Assembly: GCF_007858275.1 (NCBI RefSeq)
Contig: NZ_VFEV01000007.1
Location: 1 to 64,000 of the forward strand
DNA length: 64,000 nucleotides
DNA from: Pseudomonas proteolytica
GTDB lineage: Bacteria > Pseudomonadota > Gammaproteobacteria > Pseudomonadales > Pseudomonadaceae
Direction of reading: 5' to 3'
The notes under the pieces are model-generated. The model did not search any database and had not been told where the DNA came from. It saw only the letters and a list, made by a program, of their open reading frames with translations. A program made the position numbers and the translations under genes. Numbering within the stretch: position 1 is the stretch's first letter; every line of letters begins with the position of its first letter. This document shows, piece by piece, positions 53,098 to 63,733 of this stretch.

Positions 53098-54663
53098 ATG
53101 CGTAATAACCAACCCGTTACCCAGCGCGAACGTACCTTCCCCGCTCAACAACGGTTGATCTCCACGACCGATGCCAAAGGCGTGATCACTTACTGCAACG
53201 ATGCGTTTGTCGAGATCAGTGGGTTTTCCCGGGATGAACTGATGCGCGCCCCGCACAACCTGGTTCGTCACCCGGATGTGCCGGCGGCCGTGTTCGCGCA
53301 TATGTGGACCACGCTCAAACAAGGCTTGCCATGGATGGGCATCGTCAAGAACCGCTGCAAGACCGGCGATCACTACTGGGTCAACGCCTATGTGACCCCG
53401 GTATTCGACGGCGAGCAGGTGATCGGCTACGAATCGGTACGGGTCAAGCCGACCGCCGAACAGATCCGCCGTGCCGAAGCGCTGTACCAGCGTATCAACC
53501 AAGGCAAGTCGGCCATCCCGCGCAGTGATAAATGGCTGCCGGTGTTGCAGGACTGGCTGCCGTTTATCATGGTCAGCCAACTGAGTTTCCTGATTGGCAT
53601 CTGGCTCAATTCCCATTGGGGCTTTGCCTTGGCCGCTGCCTTGTCAGTGCCACTGGGCCTGCTCGGCCTGAGCTGGCAACAGCGGGGCCTCAAGCGCCTG
53701 CTGCGCCTGGCCGAACAGACCACTTCCGACCCGCTGATCGCACAGATGTACACCGACAGCCGTGGCGCGCAAGCACGCCTGGAGATGTCGATCCTCAGCC
53801 AGGAAGCCCGCCTGAAGACCTGCCTGACCCGTCTGCAGGACACCGCCGAGCACCTCAACGAGCAGGCGCGTCAATCCAACACCCTGGCCCACAACAGTTC
53901 TACCGGCCTGGAACGCCAGCGCGTGGAGACCGAGCAGGTCGCCACTGCCGTCAACCAGATGGCCGCGACCACCCAGGAAGTCGCCAGCCATGTTCAGCGC
54001 ACGGCCGATGCGACCCAGGAAGCCAATCGCCTGACCGGGCGCGGGCGTGATATCGCCGGCGAAACCCGTGAAGCCATCCAGCGCCTGTCGGTGGTGGTCG
54101 GGGAAACCGGCGTGACCGTGACCCAACTGGCCAAGGACAGCGACGAGATCGGCGGCGTGGTGGATGTGATCAAGGGTATTGCCGACCAGACCAACCTGCT
54201 GGCCCTGAACGCAGCCATCGAAGCGGCCCGTGCCGGCGAAATGGGTCGCGGGTTTGCGGTGGTGGCCGATGAAGTGCGGCAACTGGCGCAACGTACCAGC
54301 GAGTCCACCGGGCAGATCCATGCCCTGATCGCCAAGCTACAACAGACCGCCAGCACCGCCGTGCAGACCATGGACGCCGGGCATCGCCAGGCTGAAGAAG
54401 GTGTGGCGCGGGTAATGGAAGCGGACGCAGCGCTGGTGGGAATCAGCGAGGCGGTGGCGCATATCACTGACATGACCACCCAGATCGCCGCCGCGACCGA
54501 GGAGCAAAGCTCGGTGGCCGAGGAGATCAGCCGCAATATCAGCACCATTGCGCTGTTGGCGGACCAGACGTCGGAGCAGGCGTTGAATTCGGCGCAGTTG
54601 AGTGAAGAGCTGACCCATACGGCCAATACCCAGTATTCGCTGGTGGAGCGGTTTAACCGTTAG
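53098..54663 (+). CDS. aer: Aer, PAS-containing aerotaxis receptor
   Basis: A 521-residue chemoreceptor. An N-terminal PAS domain (~15–120; [21 protein letters not shown] and [18 protein letters not shown] match FAD-binding Aer PAS) is followed by two hydrophobic segments (~155–195). A signalling domain has the conserved hairpin tip [21 protein letters not shown] and EVRQLAQRT. There is no periplasmic sensor domain and no C-terminal NWETF-type pentapeptide. It senses redox state or oxygen through FAD and signals to CheA. Proximity to the high-affinity oxidase genes fits an oxygen-related locus. Confidence 0.9.
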   Translation: MRNNQPVTQRERTFPAQQRLISTTDAKGVITYCNDAFVEISGFSRDELMRAPHNLVRHPDVPAAVFAHMWTTLKQGLPWMGIVKNRCKTGDHYWVNAYVTPVFDGEQVIGYESVRVKPTAEQIRRAEALYQRINQGKSAIPRSDKWLPVLQDWLPFIMVSQLSFLIGIWLNSHWGFALAAALSVPLGLLGLSWQQRGLKRLLRLAEQTTSDPLIAQMYTDSRGAQARLEMSILSQEARLKTCLTRLQDTAEHLNEQARQSNTLAHNSSTGLERQRVETEQVATAVNQMAATTQEVASHVQRTADATQEANRLTGRGRDIAGETREAIQRLSVVVGETGVTVTQLAKDSDEIGGVVDVIKGIADQTNLLALNAAIEAARAGEMGRGFAVVADEVRQLAQRTSESTGQIHALIAKLQQTASTAVQTMDAGHRQAEEGVARVMEADAALVGISEAVAHITDMTTQIAAATEEQSSVAEEISRNISTIALLADQTSEQALNSAQLSEELTHTANTQYSLVERFNR

Positions 54664-54985
54664 CACGCTATCGCAGGCAAGCCAGCTCCCACATTTTGAA
54701 TGTATTCACACATCAAAATGTGGGAGCTGGCTTGCCTGCGATGGGCATCGGTATCTACACAACTTTCAGAAACTGACGATCTCTCCTGTGGCGAGCGGGC
54801 TTGCCCCGCGCTGGGGTGCGAAGCAGCCCCAAAACCAGCCACTACGGAGTATCTGATACACCGCATACAGCTTACTGGGGCTGCTTCGCACCCCGGCGCG
54901 GGGCAAGCCCGCTCGCCACAACAGCCCTATCTGCTTGGCTTTATGCGATGCAGCAAAATTGTGTAGATACCTATGCTGCGATGAG
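54664..54985. repeat. Nested REP pair and 222-bp TIR element
   Basis: This fills the 325-bp space between aer and the hydrolase, which has no gene. An inverted REP pair occupies 54668–54743. The TIR element runs from GGTATCTACACAA (54750–54762) to its exact inverse TTGTGTAGATACC (54959–54971). Inside it are two large inverted arms, GTGGCGAGCGGGCTTGCCCC…GCGAAGCAGCCCC (54788–54830) and GGGGCTGCTTCGC…CAAGCCCGCTCGCCAC (54877–54919). Confidence 0.78.
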
Positions 54986-54988
54986 GCC

Positions 54989-55681
54989 CTAACAGGCGCC
55001 GAGAAACCCAGCCACCTTCACCGCCGCAGCTTCCAGATGCTGCTCATGGGTAAACCCAGAAGCCTTCAACGGCTTCAAATCATGATCCCCTGCCACCAGC
55101 CACATCACCTCGATGCTCGGCGACAGCACATAACCCTCCACCGCCGCCCGATTGCCCAGCGCATCACGCTCGCCCTGCACAATCAACGCCGGCGTCTTCA
55201 GCCCGGCCAGGTGCTCGACCCGGGGTTTGTCCGGCTTGCCCACCGCATAGAACGGATAACCCAGGCATACCAGAGCATCAGCGGCCAATTCATCGGCCAA
55301 TAGGCTGGCCATGCGCCCGCCCATGGACTTGCCGCCCACCGCCAGGGGCCCAGCGACATGACGTCGCACCTGGGCATATACCTCGCGCCAGCATTGCAGC
55401 AGTTTCGGCGCCGGATTCGGCGGGCGTTTGCCGCCGTCCACACGGCGCTGGGCCATGTACGGGAACTCGAAGCGCAACACGTTCACGCCATGCCCGGCAA
55501 GGCGTGCAGCCATGTCGTCCATAAAGCCCGAGTCCATCGGCGCACCGGCTCCGTGGGCGAGGATCAGCGTCGGTGAGGGGCCTGCGCCAACGCGCGTGGC
55601 CGCATTCCATAACCAACCCTGTTCACGCACACACTGCGCCCATTGATCCCCGTCAATACTGGCCTTGTGCTCTTTGCCCAT
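54989..55681 (-). CDS. Alpha/beta hydrolase (TEX30/KANL3-like)
   Basis: A 230-residue serine hydrolase. The oxyanion region is [14 protein letters not shown] and the nucleophile Ser119 is in [11 protein letters not shown]. The acid Asp lies near [10 protein letters not shown] and His near VAGDHDLKP. There is no signal peptide, so it is cytoplasmic. The start at 55681 has GAGGCAAGC upstream and gives the family N-terminus. It is divergent from ccoN1 across only 79 bp. The family includes thioesterase- and dienelactone-hydrolase-like enzymes; the substrate is unknown. Confidence 0.82.
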   Translation of the reverse strand: MGKEHKASIDGDQWAQCVREQGWLWNAATRVGAGPSPTLILAHGAGAPMDSGFMDDMAARLAGHGVNVLRFEFPYMAQRRVDGGKRPPNPAPKLLQCWREVYAQVRRHVAGPLAVGGKSMGGRMASLLADELAADALVCLGYPFYAVGKPDKPRVEHLAGLKTPALIVQGERDALGNRAAVEGYVLSPSIEVMWLVAGDHDLKPLKASGFTHEQHLEAAAVKVAGFLGAC

Positions 55682-55760
55682 GCTTGCCTCGCTTTTTAGT
55701 CTGCCTATAACTCCAGCCCAAGTGCCGCATCTGCTTGGGTTGAACCGTGGATGGGGAACC

Positions 55761-57185
<1,425 letters not shown>

Positions 57186-57195
57186 GGAGTCGATG

Positions 57196-57804
57196 ATGAA
57201 ACACGAAACGATTGAAAAGAACGTCGGCCTGCTGATGCTGCTGATGGTGCTGGCCGTGAGTATCGGCGGCCTGACACAGATCGTCCCGCTGTTCTTCCAG
57301 GACGTGACCAACAAGCCGGTGGAAGGCATGAAGCCCTATACCGCGCTGCAACTGGAAGGCCGTGACATCTACATCCGCGAAGGCTGCGTACAGTGCCACT
57401 CGCAAATGATCCGGCCGTTCCGCGCCGAGACCGAACGCTATGGCCACTACTCGGTCGCCGGCGAAAGCGTTTGGGACCACCCGTTCCTGTGGGGCTCCAA
57501 GCGTACCGGTCCGGACCTGGCCCGGGTTGGCGCCCGCTACTCCGACGACTGGCACCGCGCGCACTTGTACAACCCGCGCAACGTAGTGCCTGAGTCGAAG
57601 ATGCCGGCCTACCCTTGGCTGGTCACCGCGCAGGTCGACAGCAGCCACACCGAAACCAAGCTCAAGGTCATGCGTACCCTCGGCGTGCCGTACACCGACG
57701 CGGACATCACCGCGGCCGTGGACAGCCTCAAGGGCAAGACCGAAATGGACGCCCTGGTCTCCTATCTGCAAGTGCTCGGCACTGCAATCAAGAGCAAGAG
57801 GTGA
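57196..57804 (+). CDS. ccoO1: CcoO1, monoheme cytochrome c subunit
   Basis: A 202-residue inner-membrane-anchored cytochrome c. One N-terminal helix (~10–30) precedes a periplasmic domain with the heme motif Cys64-x-x-Cys67-His68 ([14 protein letters not shown]). It transfers electrons from CcoP to CcoN. The ATG at 57196 gives the same length as CcoO2 and a 6-nt spacing to GAGGAG; ATG at 57193 would add one Met. It is 10 nt after ccoN1. Confidence 0.95.
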
Positions 57805-57807
57805 ACC

Positions 57808-58026
57808 ATGGGTTTTGAACTGGATACCGGAATGATCCGCGGCCTCGGCACGCTGGTGGTGGCAATTGCCTTCATCGGCCTGTCGCTGTGGGTGTTCAAC
57901 TCCAAGCGCAACCCGGAGTTCGCCGAGGCCTGCCTGCTGCCATTTGCCGATGAGCCTAAGCCTGACGCCATTGGCACCCCATCCGACGCTCAAGAAGAGC
58001 CTGTAACAAGGAGCATTCGGCCATGA
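57808..58026 (+). CDS. ccoQ1: CcoQ1, small assembly subunit
   Basis: A 72-residue single-helix protein (helix ~12–32). CcoQ/FixQ proteins stabilise the cbb3 complex. The start lies 3 nt after ccoO1, with GAGGTG upstream. Its stop overlaps the ccoP1 start by 4 nt (ATGA), indicating translational coupling. The C-terminal tail is 11 residues longer than in CcoQ2. Confidence 0.92.
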   Translation: MGFELDTGMIRGLGTLVVAIAFIGLSLWVFNSKRNPEFAEACLLPFADEPKPDAIGTPSDAQEEPVTRSIRP

Positions 58027-58946
58027 CTACCTTTTGGAGTACATGGATCTGTGTACTGACCCTGGGCAGCCTGATCGGCCTGACCTGGCTGTTGTTCGGC
58101 ACCCGCAAGGGCGAGACCAAGGGCAGCGTCGACCAGACCATGGGCCACGCGTTCGACGGGATTGAGGAGTACGACAACCCCCTGCCCCAATGGTGGTTCA
58201 TGTTGTTCGCCGGCACCCTCGTGTTTGCCGTCGGCTACCTGATCCTCTATCCGGGCCTGGGCAACTGGAAAGGCGTATTGCCGGGCTATGAAGACGGCTG
58301 GACCCAGACCAAGGAATGGGACAAGGAAATGGCCAAGGCCGACGCCAAGTTTGGGCCGATCTTCGCCAAATTCGCCGCCATGCCCGTGGAAGAAGTGGCC
58401 AAGGACCCGCAAGCGTTGAAAATGGGCGGCCGCCTGTTTGCCTCCAACTGCGCGGTGTGCCACGGCTCCGACGCCAAGGGCGCCTACGGCTTCCCGAACC
58501 TGGCGGACGACAACTGGCGCTGGGGTGGTTCGGCTGATGCAATCAAGCTGACCATCATGAACGGTCGCCATGCCGCGATGCCGGCCTGGGGTGAAGTGCT
58601 GGGTGAAGACGGGGTGAAAAACGTCGCCGCTTACGTGCGTCACGACCTGGCCAAGTTGCCGCTGCCGGCTGACAGCAAAGTCGACCTGGCTGCTGGCAAA
58701 CAAGCGTTCGATACCACCTGCGTGGCGTGCCACGGCCCAGAAGGCCACGGTGTTGAAGCCATGGGCGCGCCGAACCTGACGCAGCCTGCCGGTTTCATCT
58801 ACGGCACCAGCCTTGCGCAGTTGCAACAGACTATCCGCCATGGCCGCCAAGGCCAGATGCCGGCGCAGGAAGCGCTGCAAGGCAACGACAAGGTCCACCT
58901 GCTGGCGGCCTACGTCTACAGCCTGTCGCAGAAAGATCAGAAGTAA
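58023..58946 (+). CDS. ccoP1: CcoP1, diheme cytochrome c subunit
   Basis: A 307-residue subunit. Two N-terminal membrane helices (~6–26 and ~57–77) anchor two periplasmic cytochrome c domains with heme motifs Cys143–Cys146–His147 (CAVCHG) and Cys233–Cys236–His237 (CVACHG). It accepts electrons from soluble c4/c5 cytochromes. It is the last gene of the cco1 operon, followed by a hairpin at 58961–58997. Confidence 0.95.
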   Translation: MTTFWSTWICVLTLGSLIGLTWLLFGTRKGETKGSVDQTMGHAFDGIEEYDNPLPQWWFMLFAGTLVFAVGYLILYPGLGNWKGVLPGYEDGWTQTKEWDKEMAKADAKFGPIFAKFAAMPVEEVAKDPQALKMGGRLFASNCAVCHGSDAKGAYGFPNLADDNWRWGGSADAIKLTIMNGRHAAMPAWGEVLGEDGVKNVAAYVRHDLAKLPLPADSKVDLAAGKQAFDTTCVACHGPEGHGVEAMGAPNLTQPAGFIYGTSLAQLQQTIRHGRQGQMPAQEALQGNDKVHLLAAYVYSLSQKDQK

Positions 58947-58960
58947 GCTTCACGCAATAA

Positions 58961-58998
58961 GCTGCAAGAGAAGAGTTCTCAACTCGGCTCTTGCAGCC
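58961..58998 (+). terminator. Probable terminator of cco1
   Basis: A 10-bp stem GCTGCAAGAG / CTCTTGCAGC with an inner 5-bp stem GAGTT / AACTC. It is followed by only a short T-rich tail (CTTTTC), so termination may be incomplete. Confidence 0.6.
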
Positions 58999-59094
58999 TT
59001 TTCAACCCTCTCCCTCCCCGCTTCAAACTTGCCGCTTGCAGCTCGCTATTAACCGCTGCGCCCTGCGCCAGATTGTCACACCCTTCTAAAGCAC

Positions 59095-59340
59095 ACCTTT
59101 CCCCTCTCGCCAATCGGGTCTACGCTTGTTTCGACAGTGGGCCGGCGTTGATCGGCCGCAGCTCGACTTGCACTCGATGAGTCAGACATTCCAGCAGGGT
59201 GACAGGCGCAAGGGCTGACAGTTACCGGCTGTCGCGCCACCGACCATTCGTCACCTTGGCAACGTGTCCCTACGCATCGCGTTGCAAGTACCTGCGCCCC
59301 CTCAAAATTCCTGTCCAACCCGTCAGCTTTTCATTTTTGA
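59095..59340 (+). other. Structured non-coding stretch between cco1 and cco2
   Basis: No convincing gene lies in 58999–59491. The segment 59198–59255 can fold: outer stem GGTGAC / GTCACC (59198–59203 with 59250–59255), inner GGCGC / GCGCC (59205–59209 with 59234–59238) and GACAG / CTGTC (59217–59221 with 59229–59233). It could be a leader RNA or an sRNA. It lies upstream of the ANR-like box of ccoN2. I do not recognise it. Confidence 0.35.
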
Positions 59341-59392
59341 TTTTGTCCTTACGCTAAATAGGGAAAGGGCGCAGAATCTGGCTTGAAACGCA

Positions 59393-59406
59393 TTGACGCA
59401 GGTCAG
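59393..59406 (+). promoter_or_regulatory. ANR/FNR-like box upstream of ccoN2
   Basis: TTGAC-GCAG-GTCAG matches TTGAY-N4-RTCAA with one mismatch at the last position. It lies 86–99 nt before the ccoN2 start. CATTGT or CATACT (59430–59442) downstream could serve as −10 of an ANR-activated promoter. Confidence 0.65.
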
Positions 59407-59491
59407 CGTTACGTTGCAATGGCACTTCGCATTGTCCATACTTGCGGCCGATTTTTATCCTAATAAAACACCTAAACCGTGGAACCTTAGA

Positions 59492-60934
59492 ATGAGCACA
59501 GCAATCAGTCCGACTGCTTATAACTATAAGGTAGTCCGCCAGTTCGCCATCATGACGGTGGTCTGGGGGATCCTTGGCATGGGGCTCGGTGTCTTCATCG
59601 CCTCGCAACTGGTCTGGCCGGAGTTGAACTTCGACTTGCCATGGACGACGTTTGGACGCCTACGCCCACTGCACACCAACCTGGTGATCTTCGCCTTCGG
59701 CGGATGTGCACTGTTTGCCACTTCCTACTATGTCGTGCAGCGAACCTGCCAGACGCGACTGATTTCCGACGGCCTCGCCGCCTTCACCTTCTGGGGCTGG
59801 CAAGCAGTAATCGTCGGCGCCATCATCACCCTGCCAATGGGCTTCACCACCACCAAGGAATACGCGGAATTGGAATGGCCCCTTGCCATCCTTCTGGCGA
59901 TCGTCTGGGTGACCTACGGCATCGTGTTCTTTGGCACCATCGTCAAGCGCAAGACCAAGCACATCTACGTCGGCAACTGGTTCTACGGTGCCTTCATCGT
60001 GGTGACGGCGATGCTGCACATCGTCAACCACGCGTCCCTGCCGGTGAGTTTCTTCAAGTCCTACTCGGCCTACGCCGGTGCGACCGATGCGATGATCCAG
60101 TGGTGGTACGGCCACAACGCCGTAGGGTTCTTCCTGACCACCGGCTTCCTGGGGATGATGTACTACTTCGTGCCGAAACAGGCCGAGCGTCCGATCTACT
60201 CCTATCGCCTGTCCATCGTGCACTTCTGGGCGCTGATCACCCTGTATATCTGGGCCGGTCCCCACCACTTGCACTACACCGCACTGCCGGATTGGGCACA
60301 GTCCCTGGGCATGGCCATGTCGATCATCCTGCTGGCTCCGAGCTGGGGCGGCATGATCAACGGCATGATGACCCTCTCGGGCGCCTGGCATAAGCTGCGC
60401 ACCGACCCGATCCTGCGCTTTTTGGTGGTATCGCTGGCGTTCTACGGCATGTCGACCTTTGAAGGGCCGATGATGGCGATCAAGACCGTCAACTCGCTGT
60501 CCCACTACACCGACTGGACCATCGGCCACGTACACGCCGGCGCTCTGGGCTGGGTCGCGATGATCTCCATCGGCGCGCTGTACCACATGATTCCCAAGCT
60601 CTATGGCCGGGCGCAGATGCACAGCACCAGCCTGATCAACACCCACTTCTGGCTGGCCACTATCGGCACCGTGCTCTACATCGCTTCGATGTGGGTCAAC
60701 GGCATCACCCAGGGCCTGATGTGGCGTGCAATCAACGATGACGGCACCCTCACCTACTCCTTCGTTGAAGCGCTGCAAGCCAGCCATCCTGGCTTCATCG
60801 TACGTGCCCTCGGTGGTGCGTTCTTCGCCAGCGGCATGCTGTTCATGGCCTACAACGTGTGGCGCACCGTGCGTGCCTCCAACCCTGTAGAGGCTGAAGC
60901 CGCCACCAAGATCGCCGTCGTGGGAGCTCACTGA
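59492..60934 (+). CDS. ccoN2: CcoN2, cbb3 oxidase catalytic subunit, copy 2
   Basis: A 480-residue paralogue of CcoN1 with all metal ligands shifted by one (His61, His208, His258, His259, His346, His348). It differs mainly at both ends and in residues ~85–110 and ~178–192. The cco2 set is the low-oxygen-induced oxidase in pseudomonads, consistent with the ANR-like box upstream. The start at 59492 is [13 protein letters not shown]. Its stop overlaps the ccoO2 start by one base. Confidence 0.96.
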   Translation: MSTAISPTAYNYKVVRQFAIMTVVWGILGMGLGVFIASQLVWPELNFDLPWTTFGRLRPLHTNLVIFAFGGCALFATSYYVVQRTCQTRLISDGLAAFTFWGWQAVIVGAIITLPMGFTTTKEYAELEWPLAILLAIVWVTYGIVFFGTIVKRKTKHIYVGNWFYGAFIVVTAMLHIVNHASLPVSFFKSYSAYAGATDAMIQWWYGHNAVGFFLTTGFLGMMYYFVPKQAERPIYSYRLSIVHFWALITLYIWAGPHHLHYTALPDWAQSLGMAMSIILLAPSWGGMINGMMTLSGAWHKLRTDPILRFLVVSLAFYGMSTFEGPMMAIKTVNSLSHYTDWTIGHVHAGALGWVAMISIGALYHMIPKLYGRAQMHSTSLINTHFWLATIGTVLYIASMWVNGITQGLMWRAINDDGTLTYSFVEALQASHPGFIVRALGGAFFASGMLFMAYNVWRTVRASNPVEAEAATKIAVVGAH

Positions 60935-61542
60935 TGAAGCATGAAGTAGTCGAGAAGAATATCGGCCTGCTGGCCTTCTTCATGGTCATCGCCGTGAGTA
61001 TCGGCGGCCTGACCCAGATCGTTCCGCTGTTTTTCCAGGACGTGACCAACAAGCCGGTCGAAGGCATGAAGCCGCGCACCGCCCTTGAACTGGAAGGCCG
61101 CGACGTGTACATCGCCAACGGCTGTGTCGGCTGCCACTCGCAGATGATCCGCCCGTTCCGTGCTGAAACCGAACGCTATGGCCACTACTCGGTTGCCGGT
61201 GAAAGCGTGTGGGACCACCCGTTCCTGTGGGGTTCCAAGCGTACCGGTCCGGACCTGGCCCGCGTGGGTGGTCGTTACTCCGATGACTGGCAGCGTGCGC
61301 ACTTGTACAACCCGCGCAACGTGGTGCCCGAGTCGAAAATGCCGGCGTACCCGTTCCTCGTGGAAAACAAGCTCGACGGCAAAGACACTGCCAAGAAAAT
61401 GGAAGTCTTGCGCACCTTAGGCGTGCCTTACACCGACGAAGACATCGCCGGTGCCCAGGCAGCCGTCAAGGGCAAGACCGAAATGGACGCGCTGGTGGCC
61501 TATCTGCAAGGCCTGGGCACCATCATCAAAAGCAAACGGTGA
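60934..61542 (+). CDS. ccoO2: CcoO2, monoheme cytochrome c subunit
   Basis: A 202-residue paralogue of CcoO1. The single heme motif is Cys64–Cys67–His68 ([14 protein letters not shown]), after an N-terminal membrane helix. Divergence from CcoO1 is concentrated near the C-terminus ([16 protein letters not shown]). The ATG is translationally coupled to ccoN2 through TGATG. Confidence 0.95.
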   Translation: MKHEVVEKNIGLLAFFMVIAVSIGGLTQIVPLFFQDVTNKPVEGMKPRTALELEGRDVYIANGCVGCHSQMIRPFRAETERYGHYSVAGESVWDHPFLWGSKRTGPDLARVGGRYSDDWQRAHLYNPRNVVPESKMPAYPFLVENKLDGKDTAKKMEVLRTLGVPYTDEDIAGAQAAVKGKTEMDALVAYLQGLGTIIKSKR

Positions 61543-61547
61543 TCTGA

Positions 61548-61733
61548 ATGGATATCGGGATGATTCGAGGCCTGGGCACCGTTGTCGTGATGGTGGCCTT
61601 TATCGGCCTGGCGTTGTGGGTGTTCAGCCCCAAGCGCAAGTCAGAGTTTGAAGACGCGACCTTGCTGCCTTTTGCGGATGATCCCGAAGCCATCAAGCAC
61701 GTCGAGCAAGCTTCTAGGAGTAACAAAGAATGA
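61548..61733 (+). CDS. ccoQ2: CcoQ2, small assembly subunit
   Basis: A 61-residue single-helix CcoQ ([20 protein letters not shown]…). It starts 5 nt after ccoO2, and its last bases overlap ccoP2 by 4 nt (ATGA). Confidence 0.92.
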   Translation: MDIGMIRGLGTVVVMVAFIGLALWVFSPKRKSEFEDATLLPFADDPEAIKHVEQASRSNKE

Positions 61734-62704
61734 CTACGTTCTGGAGTCTGTACGTCACAGTCCTCAGTCTGGGTACCATTTTTGCCCTGACCTGGCTGTT
61801 GCTGTCGACCCGCAAGGGCCAGCGCGCCGAGCAAACGGACGAGACGGTTGGCCACTCGTTCGATGGCATCGAGGAATACGACAACCCACTGCCTAAGTGG
61901 TGGTTCATGCTGTTCGTCGGCACCATCATCTTCGCCCTGGGCTACCTGGTGCTGTACCCGGGCCTGGGTAACTGGAAGGGCCTGCTGCCGGGTTATGCCT
62001 ACCTCGACAACGAGAAGCAAACCCCGTTCGCCAATGGCCAGAGCGGCTGGACCGGTGTGCACGAGTGGGAAAAGGAAATGGCCCGCTCCGACGCTAAGTT
62101 CGGACCGATCTTCGCCAAGTTTGCCGCCATGCCCATTGAGGAAGTGGCCAAGGATCCGCAAGCCCTGAAGATGGGTGGCCGCCTGTTCGCCTCCAACTGT
62201 TCGGTATGCCACGGTTCCGACGCCAAGGGTGCCTATGGCTTCCCCAACCTGACCGACGCCGACTGGCGCTGGGGCGGCGAGCCGGAAACCATCAAGGCCA
62301 CCATCATGGCGGGCCGTCACGCGGTGATGCCGGGCTGGGCTGAAGTGATCGGTGAACAAGGCGTAGCTGACGTCGCCGGTTTCGTGCTGACCAACCTCGA
62401 TGGCCGCAAGCTGCCGGAAGGCGCCAAGGCCGACGTAGCCAACGGCGAGAAGCTGTTCGCCGCCAACTGCGTGGCCTGCCACGGCCCGGCCGGCAAAGGT
62501 ACGCCAGCGATGGGCGCACCTGACCTGACCCACCCGGGCGCGTTCATCTACGGCTCCAGCTTCGCCCAACTGCAGCAGACCATCCGTTACGGCCGCCAGG
62601 GCCAGATGCCTGCGCAGGAGCAATTGCAGGGTAATGACAAGGTGCACTTGCTGGCGGCGTATGTTTACAGCCTGTCGCACAAAGAGCAGCAAGAGCAGAA
62701 GTAA
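61730..62704 (+). CDS. ccoP2: CcoP2, diheme cytochrome c subunit
   Basis: A 324-residue paralogue of CcoP1 with two membrane helices and heme motifs Cys157–Cys160–His161 (CSVCHG) and Cys247–Cys250–His251 (CVACHG). Relative to CcoP1 it has an insertion of about 14 residues after position ~90 ([16 protein letters not shown]), before the first heme domain. It ends the cco2 operon at a 20-bp terminator. Confidence 0.95.
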   Translation: MTTFWSLYVTVLSLGTIFALTWLLLSTRKGQRAEQTDETVGHSFDGIEEYDNPLPKWWFMLFVGTIIFALGYLVLYPGLGNWKGLLPGYAYLDNEKQTPFANGQSGWTGVHEWEKEMARSDAKFGPIFAKFAAMPIEEVAKDPQALKMGGRLFASNCSVCHGSDAKGAYGFPNLTDADWRWGGEPETIKATIMAGRHAVMPGWAEVIGEQGVADVAGFVLTNLDGRKLPEGAKADVANGEKLFAANCVACHGPAGKGTPAMGAPDLTHPGAFIYGSSFAQLQQTIRYGRQGQMPAQEQLQGNDKVHLLAAYVYSLSHKEQQEQK

Positions 62705-62716
62705 GCGGCAAGCCGC

Positions 62717-62761
62717 AATAAAAAGCCCCTGTCACCCTAGCGGTGACAGGGGCTTTTTATT
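62717..62761. terminator. Strong terminator after cco2
   Basis: A perfect 20-bp stem (AATAAAAAGCCCCTGTCACC at 62717–62736 with its inverse at 62742–62761) and a 5-nt loop. The flanking A/T tracts allow bidirectional action. Confidence 0.93.
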
Positions 62762-62817
62762 GCCGGTGAAACACATCGACCGCTTGTAGCTTGAAGCTTG
62801 TAGCGCTTCACTGCGAC

Positions 62818-62833
62818 GTAGTAACGTAACTAC
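62818..62833. promoter_or_regulatory. Candidate autoregulatory operator of the toxin–antitoxin pair
   Basis: GTAGT-AACGTA-ACTAC is an inverted repeat located 28 nt upstream of the antitoxin start. Phd/YefM-type antitoxins usually bind such palindromes at their own promoters. Confidence 0.5.
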
Positions 62834-62861
62834 ATTCACCCACCCTACTGGGAGGCGCCCC

Positions 62862-63116
62862 ATGCCAATTACGACCATCTCCAGCCGCGAATTCAACCAA
62901 GACACAAGCGGTGCCAAAAAAGCCGCGCGCCAAGGACCGGTTTTTATCACCGACCGAGGCAAGCCTGCCCATGTACTGCTAAGTATTGAGGACTACCAAA
63001 AATTGACAGGCATCAACGCCGATATCGTTGACCTGTTGGTGATGCCCGAAGCGGCGGACATCGAGTTTGAAACCGAGCGTGCCGTGATTATCCATCGACC
63101 CGTGGACCTCTCTTGA
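62862..63116 (+). CDS. Phd/YefM-type antitoxin
   Basis: An 84-residue protein. The N-terminal DNA-binding half matches the Phd/YefM fold (TISSREFNQDTSGAKKAA, PVFITDRGKPAHVLLSIEDY), and the acidic C-terminal tail (LVMPEAADIEFETERA) is the likely toxin-binding part. It neutralises the adjacent PIN toxin and probably represses the operon through the palindrome upstream. GGAGG lies ~8 nt before the ATG. The TGA stop overlaps the toxin ATG by one base. Confidence 0.88.
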   Translation: MPITTISSREFNQDTSGAKKAARQGPVFITDRGKPAHVLLSIEDYQKLTGINADIVDLLVMPEAADIEFETERAVIIHRPVDLS

Positions 63117-63526
63117 TGTATCTGCTCGATACCAATGTCATTTCCGAGTTACGCAAACCCCAGGCCGACAAAAATGTGGTGGCCTGGGCCAAAACCGTCG
63201 CCGCACCGCGTATGTATATTTCGGCGATTACCTTGAAAGAACTGGAGACTGGGGTGCTGCAAATGGAGCGCCGTGACCCCGCGCAGGGCAAGGTCTTGCG
63301 CACCTGGCTCAAACGCCATGTCATGCCGGCCTTCGATGCCAGAATCCTGCCAATTGACGCTGCCGTGGCATTACGCTGCGCCAGCCTGCATGTGCCGGAT
63401 CGTGCTAACGAAGGTGACGCGCTGATCGCCGCAACCGCTCTGGTTCACGGCCTGACCGTGGTCACCCGCAATGTCACCGACTTCCAAAGCAGCGGTGTGA
63501 CATTGATCAACCCATGGGACGAATGA
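63116..63526 (+). CDS. VapC/FitB-like PIN-domain toxin
   Basis: A 136-residue PIN ribonuclease. The acidic metal ligands are visible: Asp5 (MYLLDTNVISELRK), Glu in LKELETG, Asp in EGDALIAATA and Asp in TRNVTDF. The C-terminal GVTLINPWDE ends the fold. VapC toxins cut tRNA or rRNA; FitB-type members pair with Phd or ribbon-helix antitoxins. Target unknown. It is coupled to the antitoxin through TGATG. Confidence 0.9.
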   Translation: MYLLDTNVISELRKPQADKNVVAWAKTVAAPRMYISAITLKELETGVLQMERRDPAQGKVLRTWLKRHVMPAFDARILPIDAAVALRCASLHVPDRANEGDALIAATALVHGLTVVTRNVTDFQSSGVTLINPWDE

Positions 63527-63562
63527 CCTACGGGCCCTGAAAAACTGTCCATACTCACGCTG

Positions 63563-63598
63563 TCAATTGATTCAAGTCACGTACACCATCAATTGATT
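63563..63598 (+). promoter_or_regulatory. Control region of ccoG: ANR-like box and direct repeats
   Basis: TTGAT-TCAA-GTCAC (63567–63580) fits the ANR/FNR consensus with one mismatch. TCAATTGATT occurs twice, at 63563–63572 and 63589–63598. The site is ~150 nt before the ccoG start. Confidence 0.55.
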
Positions 63599-63733
63599 TC
63601 CCCCAACGCGACCAAAGGTCGCACCCGTTCACCGGTGCTACAGGCGTATCATTACGCCACTGCAAGACCCCTATTTTGACCCCGGCTGGCACGTACTGGC
63701 CGAGGCAAATCTCCACTGCCGTGGGATGCAATG

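Noticed and set aside
59076..59318. 80-codon minus-strand open frame in the cco1–cco2 gap
   Set aside because: It lacks a convincing ribosome-binding site, has low-complexity composition and overlaps the folded segment. It is not supported as a gene.
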